Shown here: in pieces, positions 1-10,212 of the stretch
Layout of the letters: each line of letters begins with the position of its first letter
How positions within the stretch are numbered: the first letter of the stretch is position 1
Assembly: GCA_947579665.1 (NCBI GenBank)
Contig: CANPUZ010000036.1
Location: 433,001 to 497,000, forward strand
Reading direction: 5' to 3'
Source: Sympetrum striolatum
Taxonomy: Eukaryota; Arthropoda; Insecta; Odonata; Libellulidae
Length of the DNA stretch: 64,000 nt
Position numbers and translations under genes: made by a program
The notes under the pieces: generated by a model
Seen by the model: only the letters and a program-made list of their open reading frames with translations
The model's database searches: none
Told to the model about the DNA's origin: nothing

Positions 1-2150
1 TACGTATTTTATGAACGTCTGACTTTATAAAGTTAATTAACCAGGATTAAGCTGCCATAATAAAATTATTGATAAGCTGCTAAAATGGACATCTCAGCTT
101 GTTGGGAAGTGTCACAAATATTATTAGTTGCTAATTAAGAGGTGATTTTGCAGCTGACTGACACATGTTATTGGCATAGGAAGGGCACGAGCTCGAATTC
201 CGCTTAAGTTAAATGAGTTTTTTTAGCTTAAATTTCTCTTGTTCGGGAAATGAACGAATGTAAGATATGATTTTCACATGATTTATACGCCCCTGTGATG
301 AATATACATATTTACCAGGGAGATGCAATTCATTATGGAAAAATAACCATTGGACATGAAAGATACGGAACCGATTCATCACCAATTGTCGGTCAAGAAA
401 ATGTTCGTGTGTCAGTGAAAATTCCTCTTCTACCAAAGATTCGAGGTCGTTCGCTGAAAGACAATGTCCTTTGACTCATTTTCCAAAATTAGAGGTATTT
501 GACAAGGCCTCCTGATTTCTGGAAGCACGATGAACCTTTCGCTTTCAGTGCAGCGGATTTTCGAAAGCCTATGCGTCACTCGCAACAACAAACCGGTCGT
601 AAGGCAAGGAGCTCAGCCTTACTTACTCAGGCTTATTGGTGACTATTTCTTCATTTAGGTATTCACGTCGATAGACAGACAACCGGCGGACCGCGTAAGC
701 GAATCTTTTTCATTTTTAGGCTGTAAACAAAAGCCTTGAGAACTATTGACATTCTTATGCATATTATTATTTATTGTTCGTCTACAACCAGGACAATTCG
801 CGGGTTCACACTTTCCAGTTTTCTCGGCGGTAGTTCTAAACCAATTATATATATATTTAGATTTAGATATATACCCCGCGAGCTGCCAGATGGGTATGGT
901 AGGGGTTGTAATAACACCATCATCACGTAATCTACCCTATCAACCTCTCTAATTGCCCGGGGAAATAAACGACCAAAAGTAATAATGTTTTGTGATTACC
1001 TCCTTGTAACTTCTTGTCGATGCTTCTTGGAGATCGCGATTAGGTCTTTAGTTGCATCTTAATTTCATTTACTTCATCTTTAGGTTCTGAACCGATAAAG
1101 CTTTCGAAGAGCTTCCGTCAGTTATTAGATATTCTCACCTGGAGCGAATTCCAATAAAGAAGTGGTTAACTCTATGTCTATGAAGCAGAGTCATATAGAG
1201 GAGAAAGAAGGAGAATGGATATATTATTAATCATCCTATATTTTTCTTGATTCCGATGAAATTCTCGATTATTAATCATAGTGCATATGTGCACACTGTT
1301 ACCGAGTCTGAGAGAAATACGAATACATATAAATATTTTCCACTTGCTCTAAATTATGTTAAATAGTCTCCTTCTCTTAAAAACATGAAAATTGAGTAAC
1401 ATTATGGGGATGGAGCTCTATGGTGGAGCTGACATTTCTTCATAATCATCTATGTGTGAGAATCTAGGGATTCTATCGAATGTGGACATGAACATACAGA
1501 TGAGAATTAATTATTGCTTTGTCGCAAGGGGCGCAGCCAGGATTTGTCTATGGGGGAGAGGGTCATAGACAGTAGAAAGAGCGAAAAAAATTCTACATTT
1601 CAGGGCCGGTATATTCATGCACGCTACATGATAGAAGATATGATAAATTCTTAAAAAAACTAAAATGCATAGAAAACTAGGATATGTTCACGGTTATGTG
1701 GCAAAATTAAAACCTTTTTGAGATTTTAGTTTGTAAAATGAATAATTGAATAATAATGATGAATAATAATCCTCAAAGATATTTGGATTTCCAGTTTTGA
1801 TAGGGCCAATTTCTCTTACATTGTCATTATTTCTCAAGGTGTAAAGTTTTTATCATTGTAAATATTAATTTCGAGTGCCTTTGAGAGTTTTTTGAAATCA
1901 AAGGAAGGTTAATTAAACTTTCCTTTAACTGTTATTGAATGTGAGAAGAAATAAATTGGTAGTAGTGATTTAGGAGATGATATTGAAACGTAAGTATTTT
2001 GGAGGTAGCACTACAATTTTACAACCCAGTTACTTTGAAGGAAACCGAAGACCAATCGTAGCGGAGACGGATGAATTTTTCCCCTTAATTATATGTTGTT
2101 TTATAAATACGATATATTCTGATTATTGAGTTAAAATGTCGACAGCACAA
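1..2150. other. AT-rich stretch without a recognisable gene
   Basis: About 2.1 kb before the first element I can identify. Short open frames exist (for example 209-436 on the minus strand, about 75 codons, rich in aromatic residues), but none shows a motif, a splice context or a family I recognise. A short TA-rich run followed by a GC-richer patch lies near 846-900. I see no RNA gene and no clear repeat boundary. Confidence 0.5.
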
Positions 2151-2159
2151 AAACACCAT

Positions 2160-4430
2160 AAAAATATGTCTATGTAAGAACCCTTCAATCCGCCTTTCGG
2201 CGTGTGGCAGGGGGTACAGGCACCTTACCTCTATTTTCCTTATCAATTTCTTTCGCGTATCATGCGCGGAAAAAATGAATTCTTGATACGATTCCTTCTA
2301 GCATTTATTTCTCTAATCTTCCTCGCAGTATCAGAGCGGCCCACATCAACAGGGAGATCGCATTATACCGATTGCATCATTTGAGAACCTAATTTCTCTG
2401 AACTTACTTAGTAAATTTATCCTTTGAATTAGTCTTCTATCTCTTAATGATGACCATCCCGCGTACTGCATCATCTGAGTAACACTCACCGTTTTATCAT
2501 GGTAATTCTGTACAAATCGTATCGTATACAATCAATCAAACAAATGCCGTACACGAACTGTAATATAAAAGTTATAATCAGTGTAATCGCGAAACAGTAT
2601 TTTCTCGTTTGGCTAGGTTGAATAAGAGGAATATGAGTTTTTTTTCTTTGAAACACGATGAGCATCCCCTCAACGATCTACTAGATAATCTTTGCATTCT
2701 ATTCACTTTTCCTATCGCATCTCTAATATGTTCTTTCAAAGATAAACTACAGCTAAACGTGACAATTAGATATTTTGTGTGGCGCACTAACACTAAGGGT
2801 TGTCGCGAAATTTGTTGCTGCGTGGAAATAACGTCTTTGGATGATATCTATCATCCTTACGGTTTATATACATCATTCACAAAAAACTCTAGGTGCGTCT
2901 TACAAGATTTATCTTTATGGAATCCGTCTTGGATCCGAATGATTCCTATGTTTATGGTAAGAAACTGAATAATAGAGCTTGCTATAATATGCTCCATTAT
3001 TTTGCAGAAATTCGAAGTTAACGAAAATTACCCATAATAATCTGATCATTCTTAGGCCCCGGAGTGACGTTTAATTTCTTCCACGACATTGGGACAGTAC
3101 CCTCATTAATTGATTTCTGATAGAATTTCCTATCAATCTGTTGCAGTGAATTTCCACTAGCATCAACTTATATCTCTATGGAAATCATATCCGAATCAAT
3201 GCGCGAAGTAAAATCGTTAACTCGACCATCATCTTATGAGAAACATTTCTGGAAGTACGGGTTAAGTAAGTTAGCTATTTCTGCCGATTTATTTAAGGCA
3301 ATTCCCTCTTCGCTGATAAAGCTAGGCATAGAAAACCGACCACAACGAGTCCCTCACACTTATGACCAAAATTCTTTCTAATCGCCAACTAGTGATTTTA
3401 ACAGGGTTCGAGATCTATATTCCTGGTATTCTTTTCGTGATCCTTCCTCAAATAGCTTTTGCACTTCCTATAGTTTTGATCACCATGCTCATGGATCTCA
3501 CCGCACGGTTTAAGTTTTCTCAATCGCGAGTGAATGACTCCTATGCAACGATTCAAACTTCTTCCTCGTCTCACCTACTGTTTAGACGGAACATATTTAA
3601 CTAAATCTACTTTGATTATACGTAGAAACTCTACCCAACTATCATTTACTGTATTTTCACCCGAAAAGCCTAAAAAATTATCTAAGCCTTCGTTCAAATA
3701 AAACCTTAAACTCAGAAATAATTGCTTTGCGAATTACATACACTTGCCTCACCGGCTTAAGAGATCTAACCGCTACTACTTTCATCCCTGCCATTATGAC
3801 ATCATGGTCTGACTGTACCGTCAACTACAGCGAGGCTAGTTATTATTTGTGGGTGGGAAGTGGCTATTAAATCTAAATTGATACCTTGCCTCGCACAATT
3901 CGTTCAAGTTTTAGTCGTATTTACCTGATCTAAATCATGCAACGAAAAAGTAAGATGTATTTCATGAATTTTTTTCCCACAGCAGGTGCTGGAGAATTTT
4001 AGATTATCCCAATTAATATGCGGTAGGTAAAAATCTCTTCCTACGGCGATGATTGGATCTTTTATTTTCTCGCCATTTTTCTGTAAGGCCTCGGATAAAT
4101 CAACAATACAACCTATTTTTTCATCGGGAGGACGACACAAAGAACAAACATTAATATTACTTCCGTTTTGTCTTAGAATCGAGCACAAAATGATTTCGCT
4201 CCTGCTATTTTCTACGAATTCATCGCGCTTACTAATTAAATGAGTCCATACTGCTATAAAACCTCTACCGCTAGATCTACATGATCATATTTTCGGTATA
4301 TCATATAATCGGGGGAAATATCTCGCTTTGAGTAATATCCTCGCTTAACCAAATCTTTCTAGTATGATATCCGCGCAAGTTCTCATCGTAATGCTAAAGA
4401 ATTCCACCCGTTTATTACGTAAGCTCTTGC
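2160..4430 (-). pseudogene. Degenerate CR1/Jockey-like LINE (endonuclease, RT remnants, C-terminus)
   Basis: Read on the minus strand, pieces of one non-LTR retrotransposon occur in the right order. At 4188-3904 is an apurinic-type endonuclease block with CRPPDEK followed by VGRDFYLPHINWD (family norm GGDFNLPxINWD). Near 3200-3050 is an RT-domain block (SINEGTVPMSWKKLNVTP). At 2793-2578 is the post-RT block with SLKEHIRDAIGK and SRSLRGCSS. At 2531-2346 come QNYHDKTVSVTQM and GWSSLRDRRL, and near 2345-2230 a C-terminal NSFFPRMIRERN followed by a stop. Frames are broken many times and the RT catalytic palm with YADD is not visible, so the copy is dead and internally deleted. A second copy of the 3' end lies at 57370-57690. 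Assignment to CR1 versus Jockey is inference. Confidence 0.72.
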
Positions 4431-6220
4431 AATTTACTATTATTATTTTTAGATCTCTCAGTTCGCACATTAAAACATGGTTTCCTTTTTCGAATAACCT
4501 TTATCTTTTTTTTAAGTGAATTTTTCTTTTTCACCATTGCAATTTTTCTATGTTTTGGGGCTAATCTCATGCCCACCCTTTTGCGTATTCAAGTGGGCGT
4601 TAGTAACTATTTCTACTGCTAAATTAAAGAATAACTTTGTCTGCGTATATTCGCTCTATTCTCTAATCTATTCGCATCTAAACCGCAAAACTACGTAGTA
4701 AACGACATTTAAACTACGGTCTTCATGGAGGGAGAGGGGTTGGGAGTGTTTCGGAAGAGTCCGAAAATGTGCACACAAAGTTTAGTAAAATCAGCGAACA
4801 ATTGCTGAGTATGGCGTATAATATATGGATCTAAGTAGCCTTGAAAAGTATTTTAACATACGGAAATCAAGATGATCAAATTGGAAGCGGAAAATTGTAT
4901 TCATCGCTACGGAGAAAGTAGAGAAGTGAATACCGGCCTCTTGGAAACTTATTACAAGTTTAGATTATGCTGCAACAAATATTTCCTTAAGTGTGGCCCG
5001 TTCTACAGTGTAAAATCTGTGGGGCATCTGTAATTCGTCGAAAGTGTGTGATTATGTTTACATTAGGAGGCGAGTACGGATTATCTAATGATTGATTATC
5101 GGACATTCGAATCATCATTTTATATTTGCATTTAAGATTCCAATTGTTGGTATAATTTCGATTGCATTCTAGCTCATTAATCAAATAAATTGTAGCTCTG
5201 GATAAATTAAATTGAAATTAACTGTTGTAGAGTAATACACTCACTGAAGATGACTGAAGAGGAAAATCGTATTAGTGGTGTGATGAATGACTGTAACATC
5301 AATAGAGATGTGGTACCGTTACAATTTATTATATTTTTCTCAGTCAGTACGGTAAAAGTGCATTGATGTCTCATGAGAAACACCATTTGTTATTACTCAA
5401 ATATTACTCCCTATTACATGTAGCCTGATAGAGCTGAAAATTGTTGATTACCGATTCCACTATTTAAAAGCTAATAATAGTGATGGCAATTCCTGTCAAA
5501 ACGTTAATCGCTAAAAAGCTCTTGGAAAAGTTGAACTCCTTCAACACACGGATTAGATTGGATTCATCGAAGGTATATTTAAATATCTTATGCAGTGGAA
5601 AACTACACTGCTCGAGAGAAAATAGAAAGGTAAGAATAGGAGGCATCTTAGTGGTTTCTGAATTCGAATTTTTAAGTGTTGAATTCTCTTTGAAAGAATT
5701 CAATTCCATCACAATTCTAGTATTTAGACCTTTAATTCGCGAAATAATACCTAAAATGTTCATTTTAACGTCTGATATTCCGCTATCAAACAATCTTGTT
5801 TGCAACTATCTCCCAGTGTATTATATTGACATTCTACACAACTATTTTTATCACGACTAACTTTGAATTATAAATGGCAAAAAATGAAGACAATGAGGCA
5901 AAGGCACTACTTGTAAATCTCGCGAAGGTGAGTCTTAAATGTCTGCATATAAAAACGAAACTAAAAGTCTATTTTCCATTCGAAAGGAATTTGAATATTG
6001 CCGGTTTTACTGCATCTATACAGAGTTGCCGAATTGTCGGAGTTAGAGTGATTTCAGTTAGTTTCCACGTAATCCGCGCTCTGACGCCAACTGGTGTTGC
6101 GATAATTGTTTCCCCCACTGTACATTGTGACGGGATTTCTCCATGCATGTTTTAATTTTCCCTGAAGTTATCATGTAACAGTGTTCGTGTTTACATTTTA
6201 AGGTTTTGAAGATATCACAC
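4431..6220. other. Gene-poor stretch
   Basis: AT-rich DNA with overlapping open frames on both strands at 5464-5860 (about 113-126 codons). Neither strand shows a recognisable domain, and the overlap looks like chance openness in biased sequence. No RNA gene or terminal repeats seen. Confidence 0.4.
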
Positions 6221-6229
6221 CAGGTATGA

Positions 6230-6560
6230 TGATCAATTCTCAATTATTCGAAATTTCGACGAAATAATGGGCAAAATTGAATAATTTCTCTCAAATTTGA
6301 AGTTATTTCAGCTTAAAATGCCCAAAATTCCAGAAAACCTAGTAAAATAGCGATTCAATATAAATAATTTCAAGAAGTCTCTCTTTCAAAGTTATAAAAA
6401 ATTTCACGAAAAAATGGGCGAAAATTCAACATTTTTGTAAAAAAATCAGTTATTAAGCTTTAAGAAAATTTTAAATGCAAAAAAAACGAAAAGCCTAGTC
6501 AATTACGGACTAGTTTTTAAGCTTTCGAAGATATCCACCCAAGTAGAATAACGAATTCCA
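6230..6560. repeat. Imperfect tandem dimer, period about 150 bp
   Basis: Two diverged copies of one AT-rich unit. Landmarks recur in order: CGAAATAATGGGCAAAAT near 6260 and CGAAAAAATGGGCGAAAA near 6407, then CCTAGTAAAA near 6338 and CCTAGTCAAT near 6494. Each copy has a run of A-rich words between the landmarks. No coding capacity. Confidence 0.5.
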
Positions 6561-6584
6561 ATATAAATGAAATGTATACGAAAA

Positions 6585-6625
6585 AATCTGATATGGCCAG
6601 CACATGACTTTCTCCACAAATAAGA
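6585..6625 (-). repeat. Fragment of a dispersed repeat also present at 21615-21660
   Basis: About 36 bases (key words TGGCCAGCACATGACTTTC and the adjoining AAAAATC-GAT) match, with few mismatches, the reverse complement of the stretch at the right end of the 20.6-21.66 kb inserted element. They are probably two copies of one repeat family. Confidence 0.5.
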
Positions 6626-6628
6626 ATT

Positions 6629-6940
6629 TTTTATCTACGGCAGTATTCCCGAAGACTATATTAAATTTAAATACGCCGGATAGTTAGTTAGTTTGACCCC
6701 TTATTGGCGAGGTTAGGCTCAAGTGGGCCTCTCTTCCACCTAACCTCGTATGTCGATTACATTTAAACTTATTAAAAACTCAACTTATTAAAAAAATACA
6801 AAAAAAGAGTAGGGTGTGGGAAAAAATCTTTGCAACTGAAGGTTGACTAAGAAAAAAGCCACGTTGCGGGAAAACACCCACAAAGAAGGGGGGTGAAAAA
6901 AACCCGCGAAAACACAGTAATGGAAATAAATACAATAATA
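6629..6940. other. Intergenic, with one inverted-repeat patch
   Basis: No gene. GAGGTTAGG near 6708 and CCTAACCTC near 6740 form a short inverted repeat in an otherwise AT-rich stretch. This could be a remnant of a small palindromic element. Confidence 0.35.
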
Positions 6941-7772
6941 CGAGGGTCGTTCAATAAGTCCTTAGAAAAAGATGGAAAAACACTTTTTTTGGGGTAAATT
7001 TTTTTTATTTCTCAACATAATCTCCTTTCAGCTCTATACATTTTTTTAAACGTTTTTGAAAAATTTTTATGCCGTCCGAAAAATAGGATTTTGGAAGTTC
7101 TTCAAAATACTCATTCGCTTGTTTAATGATCTCCTCGTTGGAAGTGAACCGTCGTCCACTAAGCCATTTTTTCTAATTCGGTAAAAGGAAATATTCACTT
7201 GGGGCCAAATCTGGTGAATAAGGTGGATTTTGCAACAATTCTATTTTTAATTCCATAATTTTGGCCATCGAAACAGCACAGGTGTGCAAACGCACATTGT
7301 CCTGATGCAAGAGGATTTTTTTCCTCTTCAAATGTGGACGTTTTTCTTTGATTTCATTGCTTAACTGGTGCAATAATGATGCATAATACGTCCCTGTTAT
7401 CGTTTTTCCTATTTCCAAGTAATCAATAATGATGATGCCGTGTGCATTCCAAAAGACCGTGGCCATCACCTTGCCGGCCGATGCCACCGTTTTCGTCTTC
7501 TTCGGAGCCCGTTCACCCTTAAAAATCCACTGTTGTGACTGTATCTTTGCTTCTGGAGTGTAGTAATGAATCCAGGTTTCATCCACAGTTATGTATCGAC
7601 GAAGAAAATCGGCATGATTGCGACGGAAGAGCGCCAAAATAACCTCAGAGTCGACCTCACGATTGTGCTTATTCTACTCTGTGAGTAAACGTGGCACCCA
7701 TCTTGCAGAAATTGTTTTCACAGACAATTTTTCATGCAAAACCTTTTGGTACTTCGACTGATTTTCCGCCAT
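6941..7772 (-). mobile_element. 5'-truncated mariner element
   Basis: The 3' end, at the low coordinate, begins with a mariner-type terminal repeat (CGAGGGTCGTTCAATAAGTC) directly after a TA dinucleotide at 6939-6940. TA is the target site of Tc1/mariner elements. The transposase is on the minus strand. The opposite terminal repeat is not found after the N-terminal codons near 7772, where the sequence changes character, so the element is truncated on that side. Confidence 0.8.
7000..7772 (-). pseudogene. Mariner transposase, broken
   Basis: Cut-and-paste transposase acting in the nucleus on its own terminal repeats. The N-terminal part (from about 7772, MAENQSKYQ) contains an in-frame TAG near 7675. 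The long open part, 7637-7173, carries the catalytic core: VDETW (first Asp), HQDNVRLHT (second Asp) and YSPDLAPSEYF. Counting from the second Asp, exactly 34 residues precede a Glu where mariner normally has Asp. A stop follows at LLPN, and the usual C-terminal WLSGRRF...YFEELP block continues to about 7000. The N-terminal helix-turn-helix region is mostly lost. Not functional as it stands. Confidence 0.83.
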
Positions 7773-7829
7773 TTTTGATGGTTCCTTGGATTTCCGCTAG
7801 GGTAAAACTTACTTATTTCAACTCTAGCA

Positions 7830-7863
7830 ATCAACGATTTCCAATTTCCTACTCATTTACGGG
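7830..7863. repeat. Left remnant of the 85-bp minisatellite
   Basis: The words GATTTCC, TTTCCTACTC and TTTACGGG match the end of the 85-bp unit seen at 27992-28210, for example TTTCCTACTCGGTTACGGG near 28065. The hAT-A insertion therefore appears to have split an existing tandem repeat. Confidence 0.5.
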
Positions 7864-7879
7864 TGGGTAGTGATGGGAA

Positions 7880-8325
7880 AAAAACGTTTTTTTCATGCGA
7901 TCGTTTTAAAACGTTGAATAAGATACGTTTATTTCATAAAAAACGTTTTTATTTCTAAAAAAAAAGTTGTTTACATTTTATTCCCATATTAGGATTGAAA
8001 TTAGACATTTATGTGTATATTTCTCATTGACAATATAAACTGATTCATTATCTGTTCCAAGTAATAGTTATTCAACAAAAAATTGAAATTTATGACGTAA
8101 GTTTATTACAAAATTATGCACAATGATGCGCTAAAAAATCACATTTGAATACTCGATGATCTCAAACACGTAAATCTTTGTTACTTGTCATATTAAAGAG
8201 CCAATAAAGGAACCAAATGGATTAAGCATATAATAGTTATGACAAGTATAATAATTAGTATTAGATATGAAATTATTTCAGCCACCTATAACAGGTTCTG
8301 AATTTCAAAGGAAAACATTTAATTG
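7880..8325. other. Non-coding left arm of hAT-A
   Basis: AT-rich sequence between the hAT-A left terminal repeat and the Gypsy insertion. It carries ACGTTTTTT/AAAACGTT subterminal words near 7885-7950. No gene. Confidence 0.45.
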
Positions 8326-8463
8326 GATATGTGGTGAGGATGGTCCTCACTCCCCGCCTCGCAGCAGAGTAAGTCTACTATAGACGGGACGACATTGTCA
8401 TCACGGCGGTGCGCCGTATACACAAAGTCGCACTACTAACTAAAATGTAATACTCTGGCTGCA

Positions 8464-8473
8464 TATATAAAGG
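8464..8473 (+). promoter_or_regulatory. TATA box of the Gypsy LTR promoter
   Basis: TATATAAAGG followed by a GC-rich stretch. The same box occurs in the 3' LTR near 15685. Spacing to the downstream AATAAA (about 310 bp) fits an LTR R-U5 layout. Confidence 0.6.
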
Positions 8474-8512
8474 GGAGCCCCGGCCTCACGGTCAGATCAC
8501 CACCAACTATCA

Positions 8513-8660
8513 CGTCGTGAAGGTCCACAGACCCCGACAGCCAGAAACTCCCGTCGTGAAGGTCCACAGACCCCGACAGCCAGCAACTCCCCATCGTGAA
8601 GGTCCACAGACCCCGACAGCCAGGAGCACCACGTCGTGAAGGTCCACAGACCCCGACGGA
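8513..8660 (+). repeat. Four tandem 39-40-bp units in the 5' LTR
   Basis: Each unit contains GTGAAGGTCCACAGACCCCG. The 3' LTR has only three copies (starting near 15734, 15773 and 15813), which accounts for its being 40 bp shorter. The unit yields spurious open frames on the minus strand that encode a repeated VCGPSRR peptide; I do not consider these genes. Confidence 0.85.
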
Positions 8661-8881
8661 GCATCCCTTCCCCCCTCGTGACGGTCTCCAAACGAGACCC
8701 GGACTACTAGGACGCCCACGGCCCGCGCCGCAACCTACCTACTGAGCCACCTCCGGAGTACCGAATATAACAAGGGTAAATAAAAACTATTTAACTAAAT
8801 TTCGGCCAATCCCTTATTTTTGCCACTACCACTACGACAATTGGATGTCAGATAGAATTCACCGTCGTCACTACGACATTT

Positions 8882-8899
8882 TGGTGTCAGGTGTTTTTA
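8882..8899 (+). promoter_or_regulatory. Gypsy primer-binding site (tRNA-Leu-like)
   Basis: TGGTGTCAGGTG begins three bases after the 5' LTR, the position of a retrotransposon minus-strand primer site. It starts with TGG, the complement of tRNA CCA. The sequence resembles leucine-tRNA primer sites, but the exact tRNA needs a comparison I cannot run. Confidence 0.55.
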
Positions 8900-9133
8900 A
8901 GTGGTACGAACGTAAATTCGCTTCTGGCCCTGACTTCTCAATTTTATGTATTTTCTTAAATTTTTTGCAATTTTTAAATATTTTTTTTTCAAAATTCAAG
9001 CATTATTTAAATTTTCTCTGTTGTTTTGTTGAACTTTTATTTCGTAATGGCATCTTTTTACGCCTCCACTAACCCCTTTTTATATTATCATGGCTAAGAT
9101 TACTGCCAACCTAATGTTAACTTAATCGATCTA

Positions 9134-10186
9134 GTGTCAACTATCGATACAACCCAGGATAAAACTGAAAATCCACCTCCCTCGGTGAACGATAGGATTC
9201 CGCTTGTCACGCCACCCCCCGTAGGGAATCATATCTATTTAGTCCCGTATTTTAGTGGCGATGATGCAACAACCGTCGAGAACTTTTTAGAATCACTCAA
9301 AATCACGAGCCATCTTAACGGTTGGACGGAGCATCAAACTCTGTGCGTCGCGCGTTTGCGTCTTTTAGGCTCCGCCGCCGATTACGTTTCCGCGAACCCT
9401 CACATAATAGAAAGCTACGACAGTTTTTCAAGTCATCTCAAACGTCGCTTTCAGTTGAAAGTCTCACCTCTCTCCCTAGAGAAAATATTCACATCTTGTG
9501 CACAGAAACCTCTCGAATCAGTAAATGAATTCTCCACGAGACTTAGAACAATTGCGTGGCAACTACACGAAAGCTATTCCTCCCCATCCAGTGAGGCAAC
9601 CAGAAGCATTATGGAAGAAAGGCTACTCACACAATTCCTTCTAGGATTACGCGAAGAAATAGGCCGTTTTGTTATAGTAAGGAGCCCAAAAACGGTCCGC
9701 GAAGCAGAAGAATTCGCTTTATGTGAGGAGGCCACCGCTCGCAATTACGCGCAGAAATCCGCAGAGCTCGCGTCATCTCGGACGCATCAGTTATATGATA
9801 TCCGCTACCAACCACCCAGAAATCAATTCGTTTACAACGATCAAGCCGGAATTCCTAATTGCCCTCTCCAGCTACAAGCAGTGAGCACTCAATCTAATCA
9901 GCAGCCTCCGTCAGTACCAATATCAGCACGGATAAGAGAACGGAGATCATCCGAGCCAAAATGCTTCCGCTGTGGACGAACGGGACATTTCTCCCGCTCT
10001 TGTCAAGCCAAAAACCGTCGCTGTTTTCTATGCGGGAGAAAAGATCACATGCAGAGGGATTGTCCACTATTATTCTGCGGAGCATGTAAAGAACATGGTC
10101 ATCGCCCGCTCGACTGCCCGAACAATACCTCTTCCCAAAACGCGGGAAACTTGAATTCCCCGATCGCGGGATCGGGGAAGAATTAA
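9134..10186 (+). CDS. gag: Gypsy Gag polyprotein
   Basis: Structural protein that assembles the virus-like particle and packages RNA, about 350 codons. The N-terminal half has a retrotransposon Gag capsid-like region (YFSGDDATTVENFLESL, then LRLLGSAADYV). The C-terminal end has three CCHC zinc knuckles: CFRCGRTGHFSRSC near residue 277, CFLCGRKDHMQRDC near 297 and CGACKEHGHRPLDC near 315. Three knuckles is more than most Gypsy Gags carry. The frame opens with GTG at 9134, in a context (CTAGTGTCAAC) that suggests an ATG lost by one base change; the ATG at 9090 is out of frame. Pol overlaps the end in the -1 frame. Confidence 0.88.
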   Translation: MSTIDTTQDKTENPPPSVNDRIPLVTPPPVGNHIYLVPYFSGDDATTVENFLESLKITSHLNGWTEHQTLCVARLRLLGSAADYVSANPHIIESYDSFSSHLKRRFQLKVSPLSLEKIFTSCAQKPLESVNEFSTRLRTIAWQLHESYSSPSSEATRSIMEERLLTQFLLGLREEIGRFVIVRSPKTVREAEEFALCEEATARNYAQKSAELASSRTHQLYDIRYQPPRNQFVYNDQAGIPNCPLQLQAVSTQSNQQPPSVPISARIRERRSSEPKCFRCGRTGHFSRSCQAKNRRCFLCGRKDHMQRDCPLLFCGACKEHGHRPLDCPNNTSSQNAGNLNSPIAGSGKN

Positions 10187-10212
10187 TTCTTGCAGTAACG
10201 CCGAAGGCAGGC

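Larger units (their letters stand above)
8330..8878 (+). repeat. Gypsy 5' LTR (549 bp)
   Basis: Starts TGTGGTGAGG and ends ACGACA. It carries a TATA box (TATATAAAGG, 8464-8473), four tandem copies of a 39-40-bp GC-rich unit starting near 8513, 8552, 8592 and 8632, and a polyadenylation hexamer AATAAA at 8779-8784. The promoter lies upstream of the repeat block, so the transcript would begin just before or within it. Confidence 0.9.

Noticed and set aside
188..205. Cloning-adapter look-alike (GGCACGAGCTCGAATTCC)
   Set aside because: It resembles parts of a cDNA-library adapter and an EcoRI site, but the flanks are ordinary AT-rich genomic DNA and the match is short. Probably coincidence; worth a glance only if contamination is suspected.
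3178..3604. Plus-strand ORFs in the 3.2-3.6 kb region
   Set aside because: They lie antisense to the decayed LINE reverse transcriptase and have no content of their own.
5464..5860. Overlapping 113-126-codon ORFs on both strands
   Set aside because: No motif, no splice context, and mutual overlap; probably chance openness.
8497..8719. Minus-strand ORFs encoding repeated VCGPSRR peptides
   Set aside because: They arise because the 39-40-bp LTR unit is nearly a multiple of three and lacks stops. The same happens at 15657-15900 in the other LTR; no start context or family.
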